From NCBI GenBank assembly GCA_022509085.1, contig JAFLTW010000003.1:1-64000 (forward strand): 64,000 nucleotides of DNA, read 5' to 3'. Below, piece after piece: positions 7,945 to 16,992 of this stretch. Position 1 is the first letter of the stretch. Each line of letters opens with the position of its first letter. The notes under the pieces are model-generated. The model was not told the DNA's origin and made no database searches. It was given only the letters and a program-made list of their open reading frames with translations. The translations under genes were made by a program, and so were the position numbers. Source of the DNA: Muribaculaceae bacterium (GTDB lineage Bacteria > Bacteroidota > Bacteroidia > Bacteroidales > Muribaculaceae).

Positions 7945-8388
7945 ATGAGTAAATTTTTACAGGATTTTAAGGAATTTGCCATGAAGGGCAATGTGATCGA
8001 CCTCGCCGTCGGTGTAATCGTAGGCGGTGCTTTCGGCAAGATTGTAGCCTCGCTTGTCGACGACATCATCATGCCCCTCGTCTCTCTTGCCATTCCCGGC
8101 GACGACGGTTTCCGCAACTGGAAATACATCATCACGCCCGGCCGTGAGGCCGCTGCCGACGGCGCCGCAGCCGTAGAGGAAGTTGCCATCAACTACGGCA
8201 TCTTCCTTCAGAACATCGTAGACTTCTTCATCATCGCCATCAGTATCTTCGTGGCCCTGCGCATCGTGATGAAGCTCAAGAGGAAGGAAGAGGAGCCGGA
8301 GCCCGCACCCGAGCCCGCGAAGCCCTCGCCCGAGGTGGAGCTTCTCTCCGAGATCCGCGACATCCTGAAGAAGGAGGAGTCCAAGTAA
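7945..8388 (+). CDS. mscL: Large-conductance mechanosensitive channel MscL
   Basis: The 147-residue inner-membrane channel opens under membrane tension during osmotic downshock. The N-terminal amphipathic helix [21 protein letters not shown]1 ([19 protein letters not shown]), a periplasmic loop, TM2 ([18 protein letters not shown]) and the charged C-terminal bundle [12 protein letters not shown] are all present. The tail includes a proline/glutamate-rich linker. ychF follows after 21 bases and is probably co-transcribed. Confidence 0.95.
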   Translation: MSKFLQDFKEFAMKGNVIDLAVGVIVGGAFGKIVASLVDDIIMPLVSLAIPGDDGFRNWKYIITPGREAAADGAAAVEEVAINYGIFLQNIVDFFIIAISIFVALRIVMKLKRKEEEPEPAPEPAKPSPEVELLSEIRDILKKEESK

Positions 8389-8409
8389 ACCCCAGACCCA
8401 CACACGGAT

Positions 8410-9507
8410 ATGAAATGCGGCATAGTAGGACTTCCCAACGTAGGGAAGTCAACCCTCTTCAACTCCCTGAGCAACGCCAAGGCCCAGAGCGCCAACTTTC
8501 CCTTCTGCACCATCGAGCCCAACGTGGGTGTCATCACGGTGCCCGACGAGCGCCTCAACCGTCTCGTGGAGCTCTGCAACCCCAAGTCTACGGTGCCAGC
8601 CACGGTAGAGATCGTCGATATCGCCGGCCTGGTGAAGGGCGCATCGAAGGGTGAGGGCCTCGGCAATAAATTCCTGGCCAACATACGCGAGACAGACGCC
8701 ATCCTCCACGTGCTCCGCTGCTTCGACGACGAAAACATCACCCACGTCGACACCACGGTCGACCCCGTGCGCGACAAGGAGATCATCGACCTGGAGCTTC
8801 AGCTGAAAGATCTGGAGACAGTGGAAAACCGCCTGGCCAAGACTGCCAAGGCTGCCCAGACGGGCGGCGACAAGACGGCCAAGATGCAGGTGGGCGTGCT
8901 CGAGGCCTACCGCGAGGCCCTGCTCCAGGGCAAGAGCGCACGCACGGTAAGCTTCGAGACCAAAGACGAGCAGAAGTTTGCCCGCGAGCTCTTCCTGCTC
9001 ACCAACAAGCCCGTGCTCTACGTATGCAATGTCGACGATGATGCCGCCGTAGACGGCAATGCCTACGTGGAGGCCGTCAGGAAGGCGATAGCCGACGAGG
9101 GTGCCGGAATGCTCATCATCTCCGCACGCACGGAGAGTGAGATTGCCGAGCTCGACACGTGGGAGGAGCGCCGCGAGTTCCTGGAGGCCATCGGCCTCGA
9201 AGAGAGCGGCGTAAGCCGCCTTATCCGCGCCGCTTATGCCCTGCTCAACCTCCAGACCTACTTCACGGCCGGCCCCGACGAGGTACGGGCCTGGACCTTC
9301 ATCCGCGGCACTAAGGCGCCGCAGGCCGCCGGCATCATACATACCGACTTCGAGAAGGGGTTCATCCGGGCTGAGGTGATAAAGTATGACGACTATGTGA
9401 CCCTCGGTTCGGAATCTGCCGTGAAGGAAGCCGGCAAGATGGCCGTGGAGGGCAAGGAATACGTGGTGCAAGACGGCGACATCATGCACTTCCGCTTCAA
9501 CGTCTGA
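8410..9507 (+). CDS. ychF: Redox-regulated ATPase YchF (OLA1 family)
   Basis: The 365-residue Obg-like P-loop protein binds ATP in preference to GTP and associates with ribosomes. The P loop is GLPNVGKST at residues 6-14. The switch region [29 protein letters not shown] and a C-terminal TGS domain ([15 protein letters not shown] through [13 protein letters not shown]) follow in the expected order. Length is standard. It converges on the U32 gene with 6 bases between stop codons. Confidence 0.97.
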   Translation: MKCGIVGLPNVGKSTLFNSLSNAKAQSANFPFCTIEPNVGVITVPDERLNRLVELCNPKSTVPATVEIVDIAGLVKGASKGEGLGNKFLANIRETDAILHVLRCFDDENITHVDTTVDPVRDKEIIDLELQLKDLETVENRLAKTAKAAQTGGDKTAKMQVGVLEAYREALLQGKSARTVSFETKDEQKFARELFLLTNKPVLYVCNVDDDAAVDGNAYVEAVRKAIADEGAGMLIISARTESEIAELDTWEERREFLEAIGLEESGVSRLIRAAYALLNLQTYFTAGPDEVRAWTFIRGTKAPQAAGIIHTDFEKGFIRAEVIKYDDYVTLGSESAVKEAGKMAVEGKEYVVQDGDIMHFRFNV

Positions 9508-9513
9508 TATGCT

Positions 9514-10755
9514 CTAAAGATTATCTTCCCAGAGGTAGAGACGGTCTGAAGGGCGCACCTTACAGGGAACGGGGGTAGAGAAGATCTGCCCCTTTTTCAC
9601 TTCTGCCACGGGGTCGCGGTCGAGGCGGAGCTGCTCTATCTCAAACTCCTCGGCGCCCGTAGTGGGCCCCGTGAGGAGCACCCTGTCGCCGGGTTTGAGT
9701 GTGCCGCTCTCAAGCTTGAACTCTCCTACCTTCAGGGCCGAGAAGTAGCGCAGGGCCTTGGCTACATACACCTTCTTGCGTGTGGCCGACGAGCCGTATT
9801 TGCTGCTCCATTCCCCGAGGCGCTGCCCGAGGTAGTAGCCGTCCCAGAAACCGCGGTTGAACACTGTTGCCAGCCGGCGGTCCCATTCGGCTATCCTCTC
9901 TTCGGTGAAGTCGCCGCGGCATATGGCCTCGAGAGCCTCCGAATAACACCTCACCGTGGCGGCCACATATTCCGGACCCCGCGCGCGGCCCTCTATCTTG
10001 AACACCCTCACGCCCGCATCCACCATCTTGTTGAGGAAGTGGATGGTCTTGAGATCCTTGGGACTCATCAGATATTTGCGGTCTACCTCAATCTGGTCGC
10101 CCGTCTCACTGTCGGTGGCCACGTATCCGCGCCGGCACACCTGGTTGCAGGCTCCCCTGTTGGCGCTGGAGTTCATCTGATGGAGCGAAAGGTAGCATTT
10201 GCCGCTGTAGGCCATGCAGAGCGCTCCGTGGCAGAACATCTCGATCCTTATGGGCTCCCCCTTCGGGCCGCACAGATTCTCGGCGGCAATGCGGCGATGA
10301 ATCTCCGCCACCTGCTCCAGCGAGAGCTCGCGGGCCAGCACCATCACGTCGGCATAAGAGGCATAAAACCTCACGGCCTCGAAGTTGGATATGTTGGCCT
10401 GGGTGGATATGTGGATTTCGAGTCCGTGGCGCCGGGCGCTCTCGATGGCGGCTATGTCGGAGACTATTACGGCCGATATTCCCGTCTCGCGGGCCCGCGA
10501 CATTATGGCGTCAAGCCGGGCCATTTCGCCGTCGTAGATTATCGTGTTGACAGTAAGGTAGGTCTTTATGCCCCGGGCTGAGCAGAGGGCTGCAATCTCG
10601 GCCATGTCGTCGGCCGTGAAGTTGGCGCTCGAGCGCGACCGCATGTTGAGTCCCTCGATGCCGAAGTAGACGGCGTCGGCGCCGGCCTTGATGGCCGCGG
10701 CCAGACTCTCGCGGCTCCCCACGGGAGCCATTATCTCGAAATCCTTGCGTGTCAT
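9514..10755 (-). CDS. U32 peptidase-family protein, TrhP/YegQ-like
   Basis: The 413-residue protein belongs to peptidase family U32. The N-terminal barrel opens MTRKDFEIMAPVGSRESLAA, and the Cys-rich signature MFCHGALCMAYSGKC followed by NRGACNQVCR is intact and would bind an iron-sulfur cluster. Members act in prephenate-dependent hydroxylation of tRNA U34 (TrhP) or of 23S rRNA (RlhA). The length and the C-terminal beta domain fit TrhP best, but the substrate is not proven. The start overlaps the menG stop by four bases, so the two are co-transcribed. Confidence 0.8.
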   Translation of the reverse strand: MTRKDFEIMAPVGSRESLAAAIKAGADAVYFGIEGLNMRSRSSANFTADDMAEIAALCSARGIKTYLTVNTIIYDGEMARLDAIMSRARETGISAVIVSDIAAIESARRHGLEIHISTQANISNFEAVRFYASYADVMVLARELSLEQVAEIHRRIAAENLCGPKGEPIRIEMFCHGALCMAYSGKCYLSLHQMNSSANRGACNQVCRRGYVATDSETGDQIEVDRKYLMSPKDLKTIHFLNKMVDAGVRVFKIEGRARGPEYVAATVRCYSEALEAICRGDFTEERIAEWDRRLATVFNRGFWDGYYLGQRLGEWSSKYGSSATRKKVYVAKALRYFSALKVGEFKLESGTLKPGDRVLLTGPTTGAEEFEIEQLRLDRDPVAEVKKGQIFSTPVPCKVRPSDRLYLWEDNL

Positions 10756-11498
10756 TTCTCTGCGATGTAATATGTCACTACCCCCATTGTGAGCGACCGG
10801 AAACTTACGTTGCGGAATCCGGCCTCCTCGAGCATGGCCTTGATTTCTCGGCGCGGCGGCATCGCCGCGATGCTCTCCGGCAGGTAGCTGTAGGCGCGGC
10901 AGTCGCGGCTCACCAGCCTGCCCGCCAGGGGGATGAGGGTGCGCGAGTAGAGGTCGTAGAGCGGTCTCACGATGTGGTTTTCAGGCCGTGAGAGCTCCAG
11001 GATCATACACACTCCTCCCGGGCGCAACACCCTGTGGAACTCCCGGAATCCCCTGCGGAGATTCTCGAAGTTTCTCACTCCGTAGGCTATGGTGAGCAGT
11101 GAGAAGGAGTCGGCGGGGAAAGGGAGGTCGAGGCAGTCGGCCTGCATGAAGGCTATGCGGCTCTCCAGGCCCTTGTCGGCTGCTTTTGTGCGGGCCACCT
11201 CCAGCATACCCTCCGAGAGGTCTACACCCGTTATCGCGGCTTCGGGATATTCGCGCGCCAGGCGCAGGGCCACGTCGCCCGTGCCGGTGGCGAGGTCTAT
11301 TATGGCCATCGTGCCGGCGCCCGTGCCACACCCCTTAATGGCCTTGAGGGCCGTTCCGAGCCAGCGGCGGTGAAGGCCGAAGGTCATGGCGGCGTTCATC
11401 AGGTCGTAGGCCGGGGCTATGCTGTCAAACATCGCCTCCACCTGCTCCCCCTTGGGGCGCTCCTCGCCATAGGGCTTTACCTCTTCAGCTCCGCTCAC
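10752..11498 (-). CDS. menG: Demethylmenaquinone methyltransferase
   Basis: The 248-residue SAM-dependent methyltransferase carries out the last step of menaquinone synthesis; Bacteroidota use menaquinone, so MenG rather than UbiE activity is expected. The family opening (VEAMFDSIAPAYDLMNAAMT), the SAM motif IDLATGTGDVALRLA, and the later LTIAYGVRNFENLRRGF and LRPGGVCMILELSRP motifs are present. It overlaps the U32 gene and follows the GNAT-type gene by 22 bases on the same strand. Confidence 0.93.
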   Translation of the reverse strand: MSGAEEVKPYGEERPKGEQVEAMFDSIAPAYDLMNAAMTFGLHRRWLGTALKAIKGCGTGAGTMAIIDLATGTGDVALRLAREYPEAAITGVDLSEGMLEVARTKAADKGLESRIAFMQADCLDLPFPADSFSLLTIAYGVRNFENLRRGFREFHRVLRPGGVCMILELSRPENHIVRPLYDLYSRTLIPLAGRLVSRDCRAYSYLPESIAAMPPRREIKAMLEEAGFRNVSFRSLTMGVVTYYIAEK

Positions 11499-11520
11499 GC
11501 TGCCGGGATGTGTGTGGGGT

Positions 11521-12648
11521 CTAAAGGTCTTTGAAGAAGGAGCGGCGGCGCCGATGCTGCCTGCGGCTGAAGAATTCCCACTGGCTCTGCACCTTGGCGT
11601 TGCTCTCCAGCTCGGGGTTCGACTCGGCGTATTTGTAGCCGTATTTTATAAACTGCGGGATGAGGTCCTGGAAGAGCAGGGCGTTGACGCCCTTGTTCTG
11701 GTAGTAGGGAGCCACGGCCACGAGCAGAAGGTCTACCCGGTCGTTGACGCCTTTCAGGCCCTTGAGCAGGTGGTACCAGCCGAAGGGGAACATCTTGCCA
11801 TGCGACTTCTGCAGGGCGCGGCTCATGGAGGGCAGCGCCACGCCCACGCCCACGAGCTTGCGGTCGCGGTCTACGATAAGCGTGAGCAGGTCGAGGTTGA
11901 GCAGCCCGAGGTAGTCGTTGATGTATTTGTCTATCTGGCGCTCCGTGAGCGGGGAATACTGGTACAGGTCCTTGTAGGCCTCGTTGATGAGGCGGAACAG
12001 GGCGTGCCCGTAGTCTTCTTTCACGTGTTTGCGGCTGGTGTATTTCACCACCTTGAGGCCGAAGCGCTGCTTCACGATGTCGGCCACACGGTTGTATTTG
12101 TCGGGAATGCCCTCGGGCACTTCCATCAGGAATTCCATCCAGTCGGAGTCTTTCTCGTAGCCGGCGGCGCGGATATGCTTCTCGTAGTATGGATGGTTGT
12201 AGATGGTTGCCATGGTTGAGAGCTCGTCGAATCCCTCCACGAGGGTTCCCTCGCGGTCCATGTCGGTGAAGCCGAGCGGGCCCACGAGCTTCTTCATCCC
12301 GCGCTGCCGCGCCCAGTCTTCAGCCTTGCGCAGCAGGGCCGCGGCCACTTCCGGGTCGTCGATGAAGTCGATCCAGCCGAAGCGTGCGATGTTCTGGCCG
12401 TAGATTTCGTTGATCTGCCGGTTGATCATCACCACGATACGCCCTACCGGCTCACCGTCGCGATAAGCCATGAAATATTCCGCCTCGCAGAATTCGAAGG
12501 CGGGGTTGCGCTCCGGCAGCAGGTTGTCCAGTTCGCTGGAGAGGAGTGGCGGCACGTAGTACCGGTTGCCCCGGTAGAGGTCTCTCTCGAATTTGACGAA
12601 CTTTTTGACGTTGCCCTTCGTCGGGGCCAATGGCTTTATCTCAATCAT
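11521..12648 (-). CDS. GNAT-fold family protein of unknown substrate
   Basis: The 375-residue protein opens MIEIKPLAPTKGNVKKFVKF, and contains two GNAT-like halves: FMAYRDGEPVGRIVVMINR in the first, and LLLVAVAPYYQNKGVNALLF near residue 305 in the second. Related Bacteroidota proteins are annotated as hypothetical or as N-acetyltransferases. The R/QxxGxG/A acetyl-CoA loop is only partly conserved, so catalysis is not assured. It ends in a very basic tail (RRQHRRRRSFFKDL). It leads a minus-strand operon with menG and the U32 gene. Confidence 0.65.
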   Translation of the reverse strand: MIEIKPLAPTKGNVKKFVKFERDLYRGNRYYVPPLLSSELDNLLPERNPAFEFCEAEYFMAYRDGEPVGRIVVMINRQINEIYGQNIARFGWIDFIDDPEVAAALLRKAEDWARQRGMKKLVGPLGFTDMDREGTLVEGFDELSTMATIYNHPYYEKHIRAAGYEKDSDWMEFLMEVPEGIPDKYNRVADIVKQRFGLKVVKYTSRKHVKEDYGHALFRLINEAYKDLYQYSPLTERQIDKYINDYLGLLNLDLLTLIVDRDRKLVGVGVALPSMSRALQKSHGKMFPFGWYHLLKGLKGVNDRVDLLLVAVAPYYQNKGVNALLFQDLIPQFIKYGYKYAESNPELESNAKVQSQWEFFSRRQHRRRRSFFKDL

Positions 12649-12695
12649 TTATTTCGGGTTTGTGTATTTGCGGGGGTAAATATGTCAGGGCCGTG

Positions 12696-13475
12696 TCAGG
12701 GCATGGCTGCCGTGATTATGATGAGCAGGGTGGCCAGCACGGCGATGATGATGCATAGGATCACATAGATCTGGGCGCTGCTGCGGCGCTCCACGGCCAG
12801 CTGCACGTCGGTGATGCTCCTGAAGCCCTCGCTCTTGCAGCGGTCGGCAATCTTCCTGAGCTTGGGCAGGGAAGCCGGGAGACGGTCGAGCACCTCGGAG
12901 AGCACCTCGCCATAGTTTTCGATGTCTTTCCGGGTGTCTTGCGCCGTTAGCTGCTTGCTGTGGTCATAGCCTACGTTGATGAGCTTGAGGTTTTCCTGAT
13001 ACTCGGTGAAGATGATGGTGTCGGGGGTTACGGGGTCGTGCACGATATGGTTGGCCTCGATGTAGTCGAGCGCGTCGAGGAGCTGGGTCTCCAGCCGGCG
13101 CACGATCTTGGGGGTGAGCCTCTTCTCGTCGATGAGCTGTCGCAGCGAATAGCCGTAGACGTCGTCGGTGATGATGGAGCGGCCGGCTCCGGGCACGTCT
13201 TCAAGGTCGTTTACCATCACGATGTTGGGGTGGGCCAGGTTGTAGCGCGTGTCGAACTCCTTCTCAAGCATGGCCTGATATTCGGGCTTGTCGGCATACT
13301 CCTTCTTGAGCGCCTTGAGCATCACCCACTTGCCATGCTTCTTGACGGTATAGACGTCGTAATACTTGTCGCTCCAGTCAGGAAGCAGCGTCAGGTCGCT
13401 CCATTTCCCCGTGGGGTCGTTGATGGGTATTTTCTTTTCCTCCTTGCTGATGTAGGCGGGTCCTTTGCTGTCCAT
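12696..13475 (-). CDS. Tail-anchored protein-kinase-like protein, predicted pseudokinase
   Basis: The 259-residue protein has a Hanks-type kinase fold: beta3 Lys in WVMLKALK (K54), a helix-C Glu, HPNIV, and a catalytic-loop equivalent. The loop reads IVHDPVTPDTII where active kinases have HRDLKPxN, so the catalytic Asp, Lys and Asn are replaced. DFG is replaced by NVG (N167). It should therefore be inactive or use an atypical mechanism. Residues ~236-259 form a single C-terminal membrane anchor, leaving the domain in the cytosol. The gene starts one base after serS stops and is co-transcribed with it. Confidence 0.75.
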   Translation of the reverse strand: MDSKGPAYISKEEKKIPINDPTGKWSDLTLLPDWSDKYYDVYTVKKHGKWVMLKALKKEYADKPEYQAMLEKEFDTRYNLAHPNIVMVNDLEDVPGAGRSIITDDVYGYSLRQLIDEKRLTPKIVRRLETQLLDALDYIEANHIVHDPVTPDTIIFTEYQENLKLINVGYDHSKQLTAQDTRKDIENYGEVLSEVLDRLPASLPKLRKIADRCKSEGFRSITDVQLAVERRSSAQIYVILCIIIAVLATLLIIITAAMP

Positions 13476-13476
13476 C

Positions 13477-14748
13477 TTAGTCTATGATATCGAAATTCGT
13501 GTATTTCCTGAGGCATTCGGGCACCACGATTCCCTGCGGCGTCTGGAAGTTCTCGAGCAGGGAGGCCACGATGCGCGGCAGAGCCAGGGCGGAGCCGTTG
13601 AGCGTGTGGCATAGGTGGGGCTTCTTGTCTTCGCCGCGGTAACGGCATTTCAGGCGGTTGGCCTGGTAGGTCTCGAAGTTGCTTACCGACGACACCTCGA
13701 GCCAGCGTTTCTGCGCAGCGCTCCACACCTCGAAGTCGTAGGTGATGGCGGAGGTGAACGACATGTCGCCGCCGCAGAGACGCAGTATGCGCCAGGGGAG
13801 TCCGAGCTTGTTGAGCAGCCCCTCCACGTGCCCCTTCATCTCCTCGAGAGCCGCATAGGAGTCTTCCGGTTTCTCTACCCTTACGATCTCCACCTTGTCA
13901 AACTGGTGCAGGCGGTTCAGTCCCCGCACGTCCTTGCCGTAGCTGCCGGCCTCGCGGCGCCAGCAGGGAGAGTAGGCGCAGTTCTTGCGCGGCAGGCTCT
14001 CCGCGGGCAGGATTACGTCGCGATACATGTTGGTGACAGGCACCTCTGCAGTGGGGATGAGGTAGAGGTCGTCGAGGGTGACATGATACATCTGGCCCTC
14101 CTTGTCGGGGAGCTGGCCGGTGCCGTAGCCGGAGGCGCTATTCACCACAAACGGAGGTTCCACCTCCACGTAGCCGGCCTTGGAGGCCTCGTCGAGGAAG
14201 AACTGGATGAGGGCGCGCTGCAGGCGTGCTCCCTTGCCGATATAGAAGGGGAAACCGGCGCCTGTCACCTTCACTCCAAGCTCGAAGTCGATAAGTCCGT
14301 ATTTCTTCGCCAGGTCCCAGTGGGCCGGGGCGTCGTCGGGCAGCTCGGGCATCTCGCCCCCTGTCTTCACCACCACGTTGTCTTCGGCGGTGAGCCCTTC
14401 GGGCACGTCGGCGTTGGGGAGGTTGGGCACCGTGAGGAGGAGCTGCGTGAGCTGCCTCTCGCTTGCGGCGAGTGAGTCTTGTGCCTCCTTGGTGTCGTTT
14501 TTGATCTTCGCCACCTCGGCCTTCACGCCCTCGGCCTCCTCGCGCTTGCCCTCCTTCATCAGGGCGCCCACGGAGGCGGAGAGTTTCTTCAGGCGCGAGG
14601 CCTCGGTGTCGCAGAAGGTCTGCAGCCTGCGGCGCTCGGCGTCGATCTCTATGATGCGGTTGATTACGTCCTTACCGTCAAACCCCTTTACAGCCAGCCG
14701 GCTTATCACGAAGTCGGGGTTCTCTTTGATTACCTGTAGTGTAAGCAT
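13477..14748 (-). CDS. serS: Seryl-tRNA synthetase
   Basis: The 423-residue class II synthetase charges tRNA-Ser. The N-terminal coiled-coil tRNA-binding arm spans residues ~30-105. Motif 2 (SPCWRREAGSYGKDVRGLNR) and motif 3 (NGSALALPRIVASLLENFQ) are intact, and the protein ends VVPECLRKYTNFDIID. The length is typical. It heads a transcript with the pseudokinase gene. Confidence 0.97.
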   Translation of the reverse strand: MLTLQVIKENPDFVISRLAVKGFDGKDVINRIIEIDAERRRLQTFCDTEASRLKKLSASVGALMKEGKREEAEGVKAEVAKIKNDTKEAQDSLAASERQLTQLLLTVPNLPNADVPEGLTAEDNVVVKTGGEMPELPDDAPAHWDLAKKYGLIDFELGVKVTGAGFPFYIGKGARLQRALIQFFLDEASKAGYVEVEPPFVVNSASGYGTGQLPDKEGQMYHVTLDDLYLIPTAEVPVTNMYRDVILPAESLPRKNCAYSPCWRREAGSYGKDVRGLNRLHQFDKVEIVRVEKPEDSYAALEEMKGHVEGLLNKLGLPWRILRLCGGDMSFTSAITYDFEVWSAAQKRWLEVSSVSNFETYQANRLKCRYRGEDKKPHLCHTLNGSALALPRIVASLLENFQTPQGIVVPECLRKYTNFDIID

Positions 14749-14779
14749 TTTTCAAATATCAATTGTCGGATATCGGTTG

Positions 14780-15979
14780 TCAGAGTTTGGTCTTGAGCGC
14801 GTTCTTGTTGAAGGCCACGCTTATCGTCTTGTCGAGGAAGTAGGGTTCGGAGACGTAGATGTAGCCGCCGTAGAGCTGGTTGGCGTCCCAGGAGTTTTTC
14901 ACCTTGTAGTAGCGGTTGCCCTCCTGGTCTTCGGCGATGCCCACAATCACCATGCCGTGGTCGTCGGTGGTCTCCTTGTTCTCGAAGTGTTTCTGGCGGT
15001 CTTCCTGGGTCACGTTGCGCTCCTTCACGGGGCCCTTGATGTCATACGACAGTTCCTTGCGTTCCTTCTCGGTCATCTGGTCCCACTTGGCCGCCTCGTT
15101 GTCGGTGAGGTCTTCGGGCCCCTTCTCTTCGGGGAGCACGGCATATCCCTTTCTCCACTGCCAGCCGGGCTCGGAGACGTCGGCGCTCCAGGCCACGGTG
15201 TAGCCGCCCACCAGGGCGTCGTCTACCATCTGCTTCATCCGGTCGAGGGGCACGTTGTAGCTCGTGGTCCAGCGCCAGTTGTCGGGAATCTCGATGGCAA
15301 ACCATGTGTTGAAGGGATGGTGGGTATAGCTTGTGATGGAGATGAACTCCTCAGGGGCGAGCCCTATCTCCTCGGCGAAGCTCTGCGGGGTGTACTTCTT
15401 GCCTTTGTATGTGAACTCCTCGGGGGGAGTGCCGAGATATGCGTCGAGGATGCCGATAAAGCCTCGGAGCCACGCGTCGGTGAGGTTGGGCCTGCCCCCG
15501 CCTCTCACGGCGTCGAGGTAGGCCTTCAGGCCGTCGGCCATCTCATAGTGAGAATGCTTTGTCTCGCCGTAGTTGAGGCCCGAATATACCTCCTCGGGCA
15601 TTGCGCCTATGGCCTGCGCGGCCTCGAGCACGTCGGCCGTGCCGCCTCCCTGGGCAAAGTTGATCTTCCCCTCCATGCTTACGTATTTCTTGGCCTTCTC
15701 GATATAGTTCTGGCGCACCCAGTACATCTCCGAGAGGTCTACCTCCGGGCCGCCCTTCCGCAAGATGTCTTCCTCAAGCAGCGACGTGCCCGCGAAACAC
15801 CAGCATGTGCCGCTCTTGTTCTGGTTTTTCACCGGGGTGGTGGGCAGCGAGATGATGTCGGTGAAGGTGAAGCCCGTCGAGTCGGGGGTGATGATGTCGG
15901 GCGATGTGGCCGGGGCCGGCATAGCCATTGCAGCGGCTGCCATCCCTCCCATAAGGGCCGTAAGTAGGATTTTCTTCAT
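14780..15979 (-). CDS. Secreted C1-family cysteine peptidase, PepC/bleomycin-hydrolase type
   Basis: The 399-residue papain-fold protein has an N-terminal signal peptide (MKKILLTALMGGMAAAAMAM, Ala-rich) and would act in the periplasm or outside. The catalytic Cys is C59 in KSGTCWCFAGTS; the His is in DDHGMVIVGIA and the Asn in YKVKNSWD. The order and spacing match aminopeptidase C/bleomycin hydrolase members exported by Bacteroidota. It is transcribed divergently from deoC and lies upstream of serS on the same strand with 31 bases between. Confidence 0.9.
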   Translation of the reverse strand: MKKILLTALMGGMAAAAMAMPAPATSPDIITPDSTGFTFTDIISLPTTPVKNQNKSGTCWCFAGTSLLEEDILRKGGPEVDLSEMYWVRQNYIEKAKKYVSMEGKINFAQGGGTADVLEAAQAIGAMPEEVYSGLNYGETKHSHYEMADGLKAYLDAVRGGGRPNLTDAWLRGFIGILDAYLGTPPEEFTYKGKKYTPQSFAEEIGLAPEEFISITSYTHHPFNTWFAIEIPDNWRWTTSYNVPLDRMKQMVDDALVGGYTVAWSADVSEPGWQWRKGYAVLPEEKGPEDLTDNEAAKWDQMTEKERKELSYDIKGPVKERNVTQEDRQKHFENKETTDDHGMVIVGIAEDQEGNRYYKVKNSWDANQLYGGYIYVSEPYFLDKTISVAFNKNALKTKL

Positions 15980-16053
15980 TTATCGGTAATAATAATGTGC
16001 ATTTCTCGCGAAATTAATATTTTTTTTCAAAAGGATGAAAAAATTAACAAACT

Positions 16054-16085
16054 TTTGGCATTTTCAATAATTAGGCTTAACTTTG
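16054..16085 (+). promoter_or_regulatory. Promoter TTTG-N20-TAACTTTG of deoC
   Basis: TTTG at 16054-16057 and TAACTTTG at 16078-16085 fit the Bacteroidota -33/-7 consensus with the preferred spacing. The start codon lies 25 bases downstream. Confidence 0.75.
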
Positions 16086-16110
16086 TCCACAACTTTAAAT
16101 TCGCCAACTT

Positions 16111-16989
16111 ATGGACAAATACCAGGAAGCACTCTCGTCGAGCGCCGTGTTGAGCAACGACGAGGCCGTAAAAGAGGAGGTAAGGAAACTGACCGCCGAC
16201 TCCTCGCGATATGAGACTGAAGAAGTGTACCGTTTTCTCCTTTCGTCGATCGACCTCACCACACTGTCGTCGGAAGACAGCCAGCGCTCCGTAGCCGCTT
16301 TCACGCAGAGGGTCAACGACTTCGACAACGACCATCCCGACATAAAGAATGTGGCCGCCATCTGTGTCTACAGCAACTTCGCCGAGGTGGTGAAGACCAC
16401 TCTCGACGTCGAGGGCGTCGACATCGCCGTCGTTGCAGGCGGCTTCCCCTCAAGCCAGACATTCCTCTCGGTGAAGGTGGCCGATGTGGCACTCGCCGTG
16501 GCCGACGGCGCTACGGAGGTAGACGTTGTGATCAACGTCGGCATGCTCCTCGACGGCAACTACGAAGACCTCACCGACGAGCTCATCGAGATGAAACATA
16601 ACGCACGCGGCGCCAAGATGAAGGTGATCCTCGAGACCGGCGCCCTCCTCAGCTTCGAGATGATTAAGAAGGCCGCCATTCTGGCTATGTACAGCGAGGC
16701 TGACTTCATCAAGACCTCCACCGGCAAGATCTACCCCGGAGCCTCCCTCGAGGCCGCATGGGTGATGTGCAAATGCATCCGTGAATACTACGAGCGCACC
16801 GGCCGCAAGGTAGGATTCAAGGCCGCCGGCGGCGTGCGCACTCCCGAAGACGCCGTGAAATACTACACCATCGTCAAGGAAATCCTCGGTGACGAATGGC
16901 TCACCCACGACCTCTTCCGCATCGGAGCCAGCTCGCTGGCCAACGCCATACTCGGCAAGATCACAGGCAACGAAGAAAAATACTTTTAA
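16111..16989 (+). CDS. deoC: Deoxyribose-phosphate aldolase
   Basis: The 292-residue class I aldolase splits 2-deoxyribose 5-phosphate into glyceraldehyde 3-phosphate and acetaldehyde, the final step of deoxynucleoside catabolism. The Schiff-base Lys lies in ADFIKTSTGKIYPGA, and the proton-relay Lys in VGFKAAGGVRTPED. The N-terminal ~45 residues are extra relative to short DeoC forms. The next gene, a secreted EEP-family nuclease, begins three bases after the stop, tying deoxyribose use to extracellular DNA degradation. Confidence 0.95.
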   Translation: MDKYQEALSSSAVLSNDEAVKEEVRKLTADSSRYETEEVYRFLLSSIDLTTLSSEDSQRSVAAFTQRVNDFDNDHPDIKNVAAICVYSNFAEVVKTTLDVEGVDIAVVAGGFPSSQTFLSVKVADVALAVADGATEVDVVINVGMLLDGNYEDLTDELIEMKHNARGAKMKVILETGALLSFEMIKKAAILAMYSEADFIKTSTGKIYPGASLEAAWVMCKCIREYYERTGRKVGFKAAGGVRTPEDAVKYYTIVKEILGDEWLTHDLFRIGASSLANAILGKITGNEEKYF

Positions 16990-16992
16990 GAT

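Noticed and set aside
14378-15967. 529-codon open frame opposite serS and the C1 peptidase
   Set aside because: It spans two well-supported minus-strand genes and their gap, its product is low-complexity Val/Leu/Gly/His-rich, and it shows no domain. It is a by-product of GC-rich codon use.
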